Shown here piece after piece: positions 53,585 to 64,000 of a DNA stretch of 64,000 nucleotides. Numbering within the stretch: position 1 is the first letter of the stretch; every line of letters starts with the position of its first letter. Origin of the DNA: Favolaschia claudopus. Taxonomy: Eukaryota; Basidiomycota; Agaricomycetes; Agaricales; Mycenaceae. Made by a program: the position numbers and the translations under genes. The stretch spans positions 124,001 through 188,000 of the forward strand of contig JAWWNJ010000002.1 in assembly GCA_037176885.1 (NCBI GenBank). The letters are read 5' to 3'. The notes under the pieces were generated by a model that ran no database searches, was not told the DNA's origin, and saw only the letters and a list, made by a program, of their open reading frames with translations.

Positions 53585-56500
53585 TCAACCACCTCGTGGC
53601 CCTCCCCGCCTTCCCCGTTTCCCGGCCCCGCGTTGGCCACCACTCTGGCCTCTCTTCGGCACACGACTAGCATCTTCTTCTAAAACCTGGGCGACTTTGC
53701 TGAATGGCTGTGGGACTGAAGACTCCGGAATACCGAGCGCCAGCTCCTCCGCTTTCTCTATCCGTACATTCTCCCACACTTTGAATGGTAGAAGCATGCC
53801 CTCGGGCTGCAGAGGTGAGGCGTACTCGGAATGCTGGTCGAGTAGGTGCTGTGGCATGTTATATCGCCATACAGCGGGGTATGTGGGATATCGGCTCTGG
53901 GGGACCGGGCAAAGACCACAGATAATTGGGAGGTTTCTTGACGGTGTCGTAGCTGAACCTTTGTTCGCTGTCTGATACTGAAATTTGACTTCATATTTGC
54001 ATTTTGTGATGATTTCGAATGACTGGCCCTTTGGTTTCATCGAAACAGCACATTCAGGGCGACCTGATCGACCACAGAACCCGCATGGATACGACTCTCC
54101 GACCTACAACAAATAAGTCACCGAACACCAGCCTGCTCAGTGACGTCCACGTACCTCGGGATATGTTTTCACTTCTCCTGTTTTTTTCCCTCTCTTCTCT
54201 CGTTCGACCTCGCCAGCATTGCGCAATTTGCGTAAGATATGTGCTCCCATATGGCCGCGCCAATTGGACGGCACCTCTGAGCAGTAGAGGCATGGGTCCT
54301 CGGCAGATTTTGCGGTGATGAACGCAGTCCCGCCGTCAGATAACAACGCTGGTATTCCTGTAAATATATATGAGGTATCTGAGAACGACGCAAGGCAGAT
54401 TGAGCTGACCTGTCGCCCACGAGTACGGAAACCCCGCGAGTTCATCCTTGATATTCGGCATCTCTCGCAACCCCGTCTGTGCAGCTTCGACGCGCTTCCA
54501 TAGCTCCTCCGTCAATGCTCCCAGTAGATTGTGCTCCATCGCCCACGTCGTGCCCGTGGAGTTGATGTGTTGCATGTCCTCGGTAGCAAGACGGTCGTGA
54601 GCGGTAACGGCTTTGGGATTGACAGGCTCAACAAGATGCCCTGCAACGGAGATGATGTGCGGTGTGTCTGTGGCTATCTGTGTTCCCTTGATTGTGCTCT
54701 TGGTCATCAGATACGACCCCAGCCACAACCAACTCCAAGTCGACTCGATGGGAATCTCTTCCGATGAGTCGCTGAAGACGTCGTCTTGTGTTCGGACAAC
54801 AGCTTTGAGTTTGAGAATTTGACCGGACATTTTGACATTAGCCTTTGGATTCTTGATGGACGCCGCGTTCACGTCCGTAGCACGTTTGCCGTCAACAAGA
54901 ATCTCCGTGCAGCGAACGAGGGCGAGGGAAACATTGGTGGATGTGCGGATGAGCGTCGTAAATGGGTCTCCGACAATGAATGAGGAGCCGGTGATACCGC
55001 CGCCTAGCCGAGTTGCGTTTGGTTTAGTGAAAGTACGGACTTTCTTGATTGCCATGCCCATTGCGCGTTCAGTGCGATTTTTCGATTTAGCGATGAACTC
55101 TTTGTTGAGAATGAGACGGCATATAGATGCCTTGTGTACGAATTTGTTGTTTTCGTCGAGGAGGTAGTCTTCGGGGCGAACACCGGGGCGCGGGTCCAAC
55201 TTGAGCACAACAGGCTCCGAATCTTCGTTCTGAATATCTTCTACGAAAGGGAGGGCAGGGGTCTGCAAGTCAGGAATCAAATCATCGAACCTATCGGGGT
55301 CTTGATAGACAAGAGTCGATGATTGGATAGTAGAGACAATGGAGGACGGGGCGTCAGGAGACGAGTCAGACGTTGTCGAGGTCGTGGCCGGAGGTAGAGA
55401 TCTGTCTGGTTCGTCGGAAATACCAGGATAAAGACCGCCCCCGTGAGGTCGTAGAAAATCCAAGCCGGGCGTAGACGCCAGAATGGCTGCAATGTCGAAG
55501 ACACTGGAGTCAAGGTGAGAATGCGTACGAAATATTCGCATAGCCTCTACACGCCCTCTCCACCACGAAGCACCCAAGTCACAGTGCCCAACCACATAAT
55601 CTCCACTGAAGTTGTACTCGTTGAGGTGGTCTTTGATCTCCTTCCGAGTGACATTTCGTCGGCGGTGCCCGGGATGAAGGCCGGGATTGCGCTCGTGTAC
55701 ACCTTGTATATCACAAGCCCAGCCTGTCCGTTCGACTCCCTGCTTGAAATTCATGGCGGAATTATGCCCACCAAGCTCCCGCGTGTATCCGAAATGCTGC
55801 TCTACCGGATCCGTGCCGTCATGGTATGCGTTGACTTTTCCCTCCGGATCCAACTCCTGCTGCTTCGCGACGGTGAAGACGATGTTCTTTATCATTGTTT
55901 GAGAGTCGCCGTACAGCTGATTGCTCATAAATTTGAGACGGAACGTTCGGAAGAGCACAAAGCTCATGTTGGCGTATAAACTGAGGGAATATATTTGATC
56001 GCTGAGGGATGCAGAGGGGAGGGTAAATGCGTTGAGAAGAGCTTCGAGCATGAAGCTCAGAAGGTCAATCGCATCGAGATCGGAGTTGAGATTCACCTCG
56101 GAAGCAGGCACGTCGAATTCCGCACGAGATTGACGAAGCTGGACAATGGTCTCCAAAAGCTCGATGGCCGTCGGTACGTCCTGAGGGTCATCTGGGTTGA
56201 GCAGTAGGTTTACTGATGCAGCATCTTGATCAGGGAGAAGAAGGAGGCACCGTGTCAGAGAGACAGGACCAACAACCCGGCCATTGTCTAAGGCGATTCC
56301 CAAGACATGACGAAGCAGTGTGCAATGTCCTATATGCGATTTTGTCAGGCGGGTCATCCGTGAAGTGAGTCAACACAACGTACGCTTTATAATGTGCCGC
56401 CAATCAAATGTGATGAGGATTCTGCAAGGACCAGTGAAGAGATTCAGGCCGAGAAGATTCGACAGCGTGAAATGGAGAGTGTCTTCTGGCCCGAGCTCAA

Positions 56501-58666
56501 ACTGCATAAACACGGCATGCCCAGCTCGACGACGCAGCTGATCTCCGTCCGTAGCGAAGTTCCATATCTCTCCGATCGCTGCCTGCCCCGTCTCCTTCCA
56601 AACCTTGAGTATCATGCGAAAGAGATCAGCCATATCCTCCCATGTCTCCTGCTTGCACGTCGGAGCACATACAAGGGGGTATATGGTGGTTTCACCGCTG
56701 CATCGCGCTGCGACAAATGCCATCTCCTTGCCGAAATGAAGTGTCCCGTCATGAAGGCAGCTGACAAGACGAGTCGCCGAATCGTGGGTTTTGAGATCCA
56801 AGGGAATACCACGGGAGTGTTTCTGGCATAGTCCACCGACTTGATTCGCATGGGAGAAGTAACATGCTTGCTCCTCGATTGCACATTCATCCATCATGAT
56901 AGTGACACCACGCCGACCGGTATATGGGACCTCCGCCTCGCTACGTGGAACGAGCATCACATTCTGAATATTCCGTCGAATTTCGTACTCGGAGATGGGC
57001 CCAATTGTGGGTGTCACTTTAACAAATTTTGCGGAGTTACAGATGGTGCGTAGGGAAGGGAGATTGAGGGAATGATTCATTGCATAGAGGAGAGAGCGAC
57101 CACCTAATCGGTATATCAGGATACCAAGGTCTTTCTCAAAAGCCGTGAATCCTTTCGTATGTCGAAGTCCATCCACGGCTTCGGTCAGAAAATTGACCAT
57201 CGTTCGTACACTGGCGCCATTGCGTCGTGCCGTCTCAATGATGGCATGGATTCGTGGGATGTCGTTCTCAGCTATTGCCACAAGAAGGCGGTCAAAGTCA
57301 TCTAATTTCCGAGCGAAGCTCGCGAGGCGCCGCCCCAGATTCAATGTCTGGAATACCAGAAATGAGTCAAGAGCATGACGGAGATAGAAGAAGAATACCT
57401 GAAGCTTGAGCTTGTTCATTTCCTCGTTCCGCTCAACGAGTTGTTCACGCAGTTGATCGTGACCAAGATATTTCAAGTTAGTACCCGGCTTGGCGTCGCG
57501 CGCGATCTTGGCAAGGTCTTCAAGCCGCCCACGAATGCCTTCGCAGGCCTGACAGTGCGGGGAATGTGGCGTAGTGATTCTGCGGCACTCCTTTGACCAC
57601 ACATCAATGACCTTTCCACGCTCTCGAATCTCAATCTCCAAACGCAATGCACATTCGTCTGGGTCATCGCCAAGAAACGAGAGACGATGGAACGGGAAAG
57701 TGGAGCGAAAGGGAAGCTCTGGTGGCCACTCCAGCCTCAGCCCACTACACAAACCCGCTGATTCAAATTCAGGCTCATCCACCTCCATGGAAGAATGCAC
57801 GGCTGCAGGTGTTTGGGGAGCAGACAAAATACGATGATGTCTGTATGAAATTAAGTGACTGTTGACTGAGCTATTCCTAAAAGGACCACGTACGACAGTC
57901 GGAAACTATCCGGTGATTCATTCACAAAAGGAAGGGCAGGGGAAGCAAGCAGAGGAGACCATGAGAGGGAGTTGGTGCTGGATGGGGCAGGTGAAAACGG
58001 CGGAAGAGACGCGAGAGAGGGAGACCGAGAAAATTGCGATGGTGATCCCTGCGACCCGGTAGATCTAACAGAGAACGACGGAGCCCGGGAGAGAGGTGCG
58101 GGGAACCCAGATTTTGGTTTACATTTCTTTCCGCGCATATGCTGCTCAAGGGTCTGAAACTGCCCACTCTGATCAAGAAAACGAGTCGTAGATATCGCAG
58201 TATTGATCCAGCTATGGCATTTGTAGCATTGCAGCTCCCAAGTCTGCACCTGCGATGTGCGGGAAGAAATCTGGCTATTATCGTAGAGCTCGCACAGTTC
58301 CAGGGAGGAGGGAGTCACTGGAAGAGGAGAAGGAGCAGATTTTTGTCCCTCATCTGCTGAGGTTGTCGAGGTTTGAGACGTGGATACTGAAGGGATGGAA
58401 GGGCTCGGTACGTTTGAGGCAAAACCGCTGGGATAACTGGGAGACTCATTGAAATTTCGTAGATTTGTGTCGAGAGGAGGAAGCAGAGGTGTTATGCGCT
58501 GAGAACCCTCAGATGCAGCTGGGCCAGCCGGAGGCATGTCGACGTCGAAGGGTCTGCCTTCCTCATGGTGAAAAGAAATTAACAAGCTGTTCGAAGGGCT
58601 TGGGGCCGCAGGCTGGGATTGAGAACGGGGACGAAAAGAGTGTAGTTGGGAATCATAGTCCTCCAT
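53585..58666 (-). CDS. Large zinc-finger RNase-H-like putative transposase
   Basis: Exons 58666-57894, 57840-57399, 57347-56384, 56329-54410, 54357-54155, 54103-53585; 1606 residues, no stop. Residues ~1-230 are Ser/Pro-rich with a zinc motif CYKCH...HMRGKKC (BED/C2H2-like, possibly DNA-binding). A helical region follows. The putative catalytic core has GVTIMMDECAIEEQACYF, NFATDGDQLRRRAGHAVF and ITFDWRHIIKRHCTLLRH. The last resembles the DxxHxxKxxRN-type motif of P-element/THAP9 transposases. Further on comes GTDPVEQHFGYTRELGGHN, like their ENFFxxIR motif carrying the acidic residue. The C-terminus has CLYCSE, CGFCGRSGRPEC and CGLCP...NMPQHLLDQHSEY zinc motifs and an RGG-rich tail. I recognise the family only as widespread Agaricomycete hypothetical proteins. 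The transposase role is inferred from the TIRs, the target duplication and the acidic motifs. ATG 58666 was chosen; there is no ATG before it in frame. Confidence 0.8.
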
Positions 58667-59015
58667 GGAGGACCGACGAGCGAGGTTGCGCGCGCGCCGC
58701 CGCGTACAGACTCCAGCGACGTCGCGTCGAAGTCGCGTTTGGAAAAAATCCACGAAGTCTCGTGATGATCTTTGATTCGCCGAAGATGACCGAAAAACTC
58801 TATTTCAAGCTACATAAAACGAGCATAGACAATCGAGTAGTGTAGATGTGCACAGAATATGTACAAATGGGGGGTCTCGCAAAAAATTGGGGTTATCGGT
58901 CAATGGTTAGAGTCACAGTAAAAAGTCGAGGAATCGGACAAGGAAAAGTTGGTCGGACATATCGGATTGCCTAATTTGGGGGGGTTGTCAAAGAGCCCTG
59001 TGTCTGATCGGCCAC

Positions 59016-59031
59016 GATCGCTCACCTCTTG
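59016..59031 (-). repeat. Right TIR of the 5.65-kb transposon
   Basis: GATCGCTCACCTCTTG on the plus strand, the exact reverse complement of 53377-53392. Confidence 0.9.
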
Positions 59032-59039
59032 GAGTAGGT
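59032..59039. repeat. 8-bp target-site duplication GAGTAGGT, right copy
   Basis: Identical to 53369-53376. Confidence 0.85.
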
Positions 59040-59048
59040 CCAGGTAAG

Positions 59049-59063
59049 TAAGGTTAGGGTTAG
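59049..59063 (+). promoter_or_regulatory. Telomere-repeat-like box upstream of F-box paralogue 3
   Basis: TAAGGTTAGGGTTAG followed by ACCAACTT, 72 bp before the ATG. Shared with the promoter at 51068-51083. It lies only 10 bp outside the transposon's right target duplication. Confidence 0.6.
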
Positions 59064-59135
59064 ACCAACTTCCCACCAACCACACCCCATCGTAGCGAAA
59101 CAACCGTCCATCGCCCCGGACTCCCTCAGTAGTGA

Positions 59136-60756
59136 ATGACTATCAACCTCTCGGTGCCTGGCTCAGTGTTCTCTATGCGTGAAATTCTTGCCGAACAAGT
59201 CCAGAGGCTTGAGGCCAGCGGTAGTAACCTCCATATTCCTCAACTGATTAAAGAATCGGATTTGAACGTATTGTCTTTCGACGAGAAGATTGCCTCCCTG
59301 CGGATGCAAATCACGACTCTGGTCGAGCTACGCGACCGAGAATTGGCTGTACGCGCCGTACTTCAGCACCTCATTGCACCCATACGCACCCTCCCCGTGG
59401 AGATACTCTCCGAAATCTTTCTTCTCACTGTATGGGGAGCTACCCAATATACCAATTCCCACATCCGAGCCGCCTATCGAGTGTTTCATGTCTGCTCTGA
59501 ATGGCGACACGTCGCAGTGACCACCCCACATCTATGGACTGGACAATTAACCTTGTACGTCAACAGAATTTGGACGGACCTGGAAGACGAAATCTTTGCC
59601 GCTGGCCTTCGGGAGTGGCTGGCGCGGTCAGCACCACTCTCCGTACCTATCATCCTCAATGCTGGCATCGACGAAGACAATCGCGTTCGTACGCTAGAGG
59701 AAGTTACACGTGTCGCATCTCGATGGCAATACCTAGAATTCCACTGCAGGGGAGCTGAAGCGATATCGCTTTTGGAAAAATTGGATGCAGGAAGCCTGGT
59801 TTCTTTGGAGGAAATCCATTTGTGGACTAATATCACACCTGACGTGGAATTCGACCCCATGGGTATACAGTGCTTTTCGACGGCTTGCGCGCTCACAAGT
59901 TTGAGTATGCACCCCTCTTGTCAAGTTCCCATGCCCTGGGGTCAACTTACGGAGCTCACTCTGACATTCCCTGGCACCTCCGAACTCGTTGCCAATATCC
60001 TTGCGAAGTGCCCAAATCTAATTTTCGCCAGCCTTCCTATCTCTTCATGGACAGGGTGGCAACCTCTAGAAGGTGGAAATGATGTAGTTGTGCTTAATCA
60101 CCTCCGCACCCTCGCGCTCGATTTTTTGGACGTCAAAGAAGGGCCTCACGCGATGTGTTTCATGGAACATCTCTGTGCGCCTGTTCTGGACGACCTACGT
60201 CTCTATTTTGACCTCCATCCCGACCAAGATTGGGATGAAGCGTCATTCGCGACTTTCCAGTCGCGTTCCCCGAACCTGACAAAACTCGATATCGACATCC
60301 TTAGCGGGAACTTGTGCATACCGTCTCAGGCTTTTCAGCATATCTTCCTTGATGCGCCGCTCCTATCACATCTCAGTTTTTCCAGCACTTACTCATCTGA
60401 CGTCACCCTTTTTGAGCTCTTGACCTACTCGGACTTGGATGCGCAGCCTCTCTTACCTCAATTATGCAGTCTCTCATTTTCCCGCATACAGTTCGGTGTT
60501 GTGGGCGATGCGTTGGCCAGCATGATACGTTTGCGGTGGTGGACAGATGAAGAGTTGGCATCACGTCAAAGCCCCCCTCGCGTTGCGCGGTGGAGTAAGG
60601 TGTATCTCAGAGACGCATATAACGATAGGTTAGCATTTGGTTTGACAGTGAGGCTAAGTTGTATTCACTTATTTATGACACAGGCAGCCTGCCAACGAAA
60701 GCTTCCGAAACGCCATGCAATCTTTACGATTGAGTGGTTTGCAAGTCAACGTATAG
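59136..60756 (+). CDS. F-box-like/LRR protein, paralogue 3
   Basis: Exons 59136-60628 and 60685-60756. MTINLSVPGSVFSMREILAEQVQRLEASGSNLHIPQLIKESDLNVLSFDEKIASLRMQI forms the N-terminal coiled region, near-identical to paralogue 2. The F-box-like core is LQHLIAPIRTLPVEILSEIFLLTV with VFHVCSEWRHVAVTTPHLWTG. Leucine-rich repeats follow (LRTLALDFLDV, LCAPVLDDLRLYFDL, FQSRSPNLTKLDIDI), then LRWWTDEELASR. After a 56-nt intron the C-terminus reads NESFRNAMQSLRLSGLQVNV, parallel to paralogue 2; the unspliced reading runs to 60791 and looks false. Probable SCF adaptor of unknown target. The gene starts just outside the transposon and looks intact. Confidence 0.88.
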
Positions 60757-62785
60757 TCAGGCTCTTGTTCGTTGTTAAGCCAGCTTGCTGAAGGTGTAAC
60801 TTGAATGTGTCTACGTTCAGTCTGGGTTTTTCACGAGTGACCGCGCAAGATGATCTCCCATTTGCGATTCGACCGCACTGCATGCTCTGCATCTACGTAC
60901 CCCAAGTCGCTTCTAGCCCCAACTGATTCCAGTATATTGGCCCCTAATCCAGTTTATTTCCGCGTCACATTGAAATGCAGACCGACTGTCACTCGTTTGC
61001 TTTAAATTCATTTCCGCCACGCACGCGGCACAATGGCTGCTTTATCGTGGATGCTGAAAGAGGGAAGGGGAGGGTGTGGGTGGAATGCGACCAAGGCGTT
61101 GATGAGTATGTAAAAGCTTGGAATGGTGCGGAAGCCTAGTAATGCTGGCGTGTACAGGAAAATCTGAACCATGAACCACCGAATTTCCGGAGCATTTGAC
61201 TTTTGTATTAAACCGCACTGGCGCTGAGGAAATTGACTCCCTGTGTTGGTAGTCCTACTTTGAAATAAGAAGAACGTTCGAAAAATTGCGGTTTGCAACT
61301 GGGGAAGAACAGGTCGAGAGCCTTGCAGTGGAAATTTTCGGCGAGGTGAATGGGAGGAAAGCTCCCGCGCAGGACCCTGTTCATCAAAGTCATCCAGAGT
61401 ATTGGGATCATGAGTTAATTATGTGCGTTCCAGGTGCGGGTTGCCATCATCGAGCCAGTGACGCGGTATAGTTCTTGATTTCACATTCCTCTTGAGGTCT
61501 TTGCGTGGCTTTGTAAGGAGGAGATAAAAATCTTTTGAATAATCAAGCACGCCGTGAGACTTGGAGAGCACCTTGTCTCGTAGCAGGAAGAGTCGATTTC
61601 GTTGGAGCGAGCTTCCCGCGAAGCTCGAGGGTGATCTTGAAGCCTATTTGACCAAGATCGTCAAGTCCACATGTAAGGAAGTTAAATGAGGAATTTGTGA
61701 GGAATCGAGCTCTTCATAGCCTAGCTTGTGTACACATGCGCAAGACGGAGCAAGGGTTGGACCAGTTACTTATTTCGAGTCGCCTTTGATTTTGGTGAGA
61801 GCTGATTCAGCTGTTTGTAACAGAAGTGGAAGTATGAAGCGATGATTTATATATTTATAATCCAGGTTGACGAGCCCGAAGCAAGCCCGACGATGAGGGC
61901 AGCGCGGAAAGGGACGGGACGGAATCTCGGAGGCGCAAAGTAGTAAGTAGGTAACCGAGTTCGGGACGATGACCGCCCTTGTGCTGACGAGAGCGGTTGA
62001 ATGTACATATAGCCGGTCGGAGTATTTCGGGGCGGGCGTCATGGGCTTGGTGTACGCTCCAGTGTCTTGCAATTCAATGTCATTTACCAAGGGGCTGAGC
62101 AAAGTGGTGTTGAGTCTGACGTTGAGGTCCGAGAGAGCGGTGGGGCGGCCGACGCGAACGGCAAGCAGGGATAAAGGTCATGCGGGCGGGAAGAACCGGA
62201 CGTGGACGTCGACTAGGCTAGGCGAGCGATTCGTGGATGAGAAGCTGCTGGAAGGAGCGCGTGGGCAACTTGAAGGTTGCGAGAGGAAAGAAGGCAAAAG
62301 AGGTAAAGGCCGAGAGATGGGCTGGGTGTCGAAGCTCGGATCACGGAGGACAAAAACCGGTTCAACCAAGAGACTTGGATTCCAAGAACGTTCAGAGGTT
62401 CACGTTCAAATGTCGACTAGTACTAGGAGGAATATTCGAGGTGTTTCGAGCCCAGCGGAGCAGAAGGTATGAGGCTACAAGTGACAAGCCTGTGACTGCG
62501 ATACGGAACTTGGGTAGTTCGAGTTGTGCTCCTCGTCGAGAAATGCTGAGAAAATTCAGACAAGGGTGCCGATGCAAACCCTTGAATTCAGGGCAACCTT
62601 GGATTAATTTTGAAAGTGACGAGGGAGAAGCGACGTCGCTCAGTGACGAGAAGGAAGGTTGAAGCCGAGCAGCGGCTAAAGCGCGTAAGAAGCGAAGACT
62701 AGACCCACCCATTTCCACTATAAAAGAAGAAGAGACAGGAGCAATAAATGCGTGATGGTGCAGCTGAGCTCGTGTGATCACCACC
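60757..62785. other. Unassigned 2.0-kb region
   Basis: No recognisable gene. Minus-strand open stretches (62787-62392 with a hydrophobic VTGLSLVASYLLLRW; 62102-61770; 61298-61008) might be exons of one unknown membrane protein, but no consistent splice model or family match emerged. The first of these does not begin with ATG at its outer edge and overlaps the upstream region of the ubiquitin-fold gene. No repeats or RNA genes noted. Confidence 0.3.
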
Positions 62786-63594
62786 ATGCACTCGGCTCCT
62801 CCCTCTTCTTCCTTCCTCCCACTCCCACACCAACTGTCCCTCCGCTACCTCGACTCTGCCCGCTCCTCCACCACCCGCGTAGACTTCGCCGCCGAAGCTG
62901 AAATGGAACGCAACGAGCCCGTACCAGAAGCACCCACTCCAGATAACCAGGAGGATGTGGTACCAGCAGCCGACGCACAACCCGAACCAGAGCCGGAACC
63001 ACCAGCAATCCCACAAACCCCGCAGACGACGCTAACCTTCCTTCTCGTCTCGGGACGCCGTCGCACCATGGCGTTCGACCCCGCTAACACCGTCGGCCGC
63101 GTAAAGGAGCTCGTGTGGAATGCTTGGCCAAGTGGTGCGTCGCCTCGTCTCCAATTTTCCTGCCCGAAATTAAATCAAATACATGTCTGTCCCAGACGCA
63201 GAATGGCAGGCCGAACGCCCCCCTGCCCCCGCGTACCTGCGCATTCTCTACCTCGGCAAGATCTTGCAAGACGATGATACCTTGACCAGTTCAGTCCTTT
63301 ACATTCTAAAATTTTCATGTGATTATCGACTAACGTCCAAATGCAGAGCTCGCCTTCCCCGCACACCTCCCGCCCGCCCCATCCGACCCGACGCCCCCGC
63401 CCCCGCCGACCATCGTGCACCTCTCCATCCGCGCCTACGCGCCGCCCTCCGAAGACGCACCCAAGAAGAAAAAGTCACTCAGGAGGCGCGGCACAGCTAA
63501 CAACACCAGCACCGAGTCGGACGGCGCGGCCGCCCCGTCAGGAGGCGACGACGACGATGCAGGCGGGTGTTGCTCAGGCTGTATCATTTGCTAA
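62786..63594 (+). CDS. Membrane-anchored ubiquitin-fold protein (UBL3/MUB-like)
   Basis: Exons 62786-63134, 63196-63288, 63347-63594; 229 residues. ATG 62786 sits in a good CACCATG context. Residues 1-80 are Ser/Pro/Glu-rich and disordered. The ubiquitin-like fold (~80-175) shows TLTFLLVSGRRRTMAFDPANTVGRVKELVWNAWPS, then LRILYLGKILQDDDTLTKLAFP and TIVHLSIRAY. The tail is basic, then Gly/Asp-rich, and ends GGCCSGCIIC. The last four residues form a Cys-aliphatic-aliphatic-x box, with more Cys just before. That fits lipid anchoring (prenylation plus possible palmitoylation) as in UBL3/MUB proteins, which in plants and animals recruit E2s or sort proteins to membranes and vesicles. The fungal role is unknown. 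Identity is from fold pattern and CaaX end. Confidence 0.85.
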
Positions 63595-64000
63595 CAGATT
63601 CGCGGTTCGCTGGTTGTCTGTTACTGTCGCCATCCTCTCGTTCGCTCGCCTGCACGTCCTTCCTGGCTACGACTGCCGCTGACACTCCTTGCCTCATTCA
63701 CACGACACTCGACGCCTGCCCGCCTCTGTTTGCGCGCTATGAAGCCCCACATCGACAGACCTTCGTAGGCGTTGTGCTTCTGTACATACACCTTGCATGG
63801 TATTATGTCCCTCTACCTCGGCTCCTCGCTGCCGTCCACTCCGACCTCCGACCCTGCTCGTCTCCTCTTCTCTCCTTCGCCGCGTCCATCACAAGCTTCG
63901 TTATATGTAACGAACATGGAATGGAAGGATGGATATGGATTCAGAATGGAATCTCCCCTCTCCGTGTCATCCCATCTCCCGCGCGCTTATTGTCTAGGTC
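63595..64000. other. 3' flank of the ubiquitin-fold gene
   Basis: C/T-rich to about 63860, then AT-richer with ATGGAATGGAAGGATGGATATGG-like GGA repeats near 63920. No gene is visible before the window ends. Confidence 0.4.

Larger units (their letters stand above)
53377..59031. mobile_element. DNA transposon with 16-bp TIRs, P-element/hAT-like, 5655 bp
   Basis: Perfect inverted ends CAAGAGGTGAGCGATC (53377-53392) and its reverse complement (59016-59031), bracketed by 8-bp direct repeats GAGTAGGT. A second conserved block GACACAGGGCTC lies 13-25 bp inside each end in inverted orientation. CA-starting ends with an 8-bp duplication are what hAT and P elements make. Inside is one long spliced gene (minus strand). 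The flanks are F-box paralogues 2 and 3. The coding frame is intact, so the element is probably young. I know of similar hypothetical proteins in many Agaricomycetes but not of a named element type. Confidence 0.88.

Noticed and set aside
58667..58753. Transposase start at 58753
   Set aside because: The codon is GTG; the first ATG is 58666.
62392..62787. 131-codon minus-strand frame as a gene opposite the ubiquitin-fold gene
   Set aside because: No family match and no supported continuation; overlaps the promoter of a convincing gene on the other strand.

Overview
The window is nuclear DNA of a filamentous fungus, almost certainly an Agaricomycete (mushroom-forming basidiomycete). Nearly every gene is cut by many introns of about 45-60 nt. 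The proteins have fungal orthologues (FUR1, NEP1, VPS41, ATG18, DBR1, RRP6, LCB1, ERG24, ERG26). The repeats are typical of this class: a Plavaka-type DNA transposon, a Ty1/copia element and an expanded F-box family. No prokaryotic operon structure, CRISPR array or rRNA gene is present. Exon models were spliced by hand. The total coding length divides by three for every complete gene model.

Layout, left to right. 1-1248: 5' part of CWC22 (spliceosome), running off the left edge. 1352-1800: tandem array of ~75-bp units, each with a C-run/G-run palindrome. 1930-8404: Plavaka element with inverted ends, a transposase and a divergently transcribed second gene. 8872-9978: FUR1. 9979-13116: mostly unassigned. 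13117-14121: NEP1. 14997-18675: VPS41. 19448-20719: a short-chain dehydrogenase (SDR). 21666-23538: ATG18. 23842-24450: possible small membrane protein. 24593-25992: second SDR. 26574-28694: cytochrome P450. 29382-31037: ERG24-type sterol C-14 reductase. 31132-32403: ERG26-type 3-beta-hydroxysteroid dehydrogenase. 32424-37600: intact Ty1/copia element only 20 bp upstream of the ERG26 start. 37734-40255: tandem array of 550-bp units. 40511-42087: DBR1. 42259-45287: RRP6. 45396-47208: LCB1. 47608-48742: third SDR. 49030-52759: F-box relic plus two F-box/LRR genes. 53377-59031: 5.65-kb DNA transposon with perfect 16-bp inverted ends and an 8-bp target duplication, coding one ~1606-residue protein. 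59136-60756: third F-box gene. 62786-63594: membrane-anchored ubiquitin-fold protein.

How parts may work together. SDR, P450, ERG24 and ERG26 homologues lie side by side. They could form a small sterol or triterpenoid tailoring cluster (inference); ERG24 and ERG26 act in consecutive stages of C-14/C-4 demethylation. A copia element and a tandem array together separate ERG26 from its ancestral upstream DNA. The rest is housekeeping: splicing and debranching (CWC22, DBR1), rRNA and exosome (NEP1, RRP6), HOPS and autophagy (VPS41, ATG18), sphingolipid synthesis (LCB1) and pyrimidine salvage (FUR1). The right third is accessory: F-box paralogues, two of them with a telomere-repeat-like box upstream, interrupted by the 5.65-kb transposon.

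The best candidate for something poorly described is that transposon at 53377-59031. It combines an RNase-H-like transposase with P-element/THAP9-like sequence features, zinc-binding motifs at both ends of the protein, CA-starting ends and an 8-bp target duplication.
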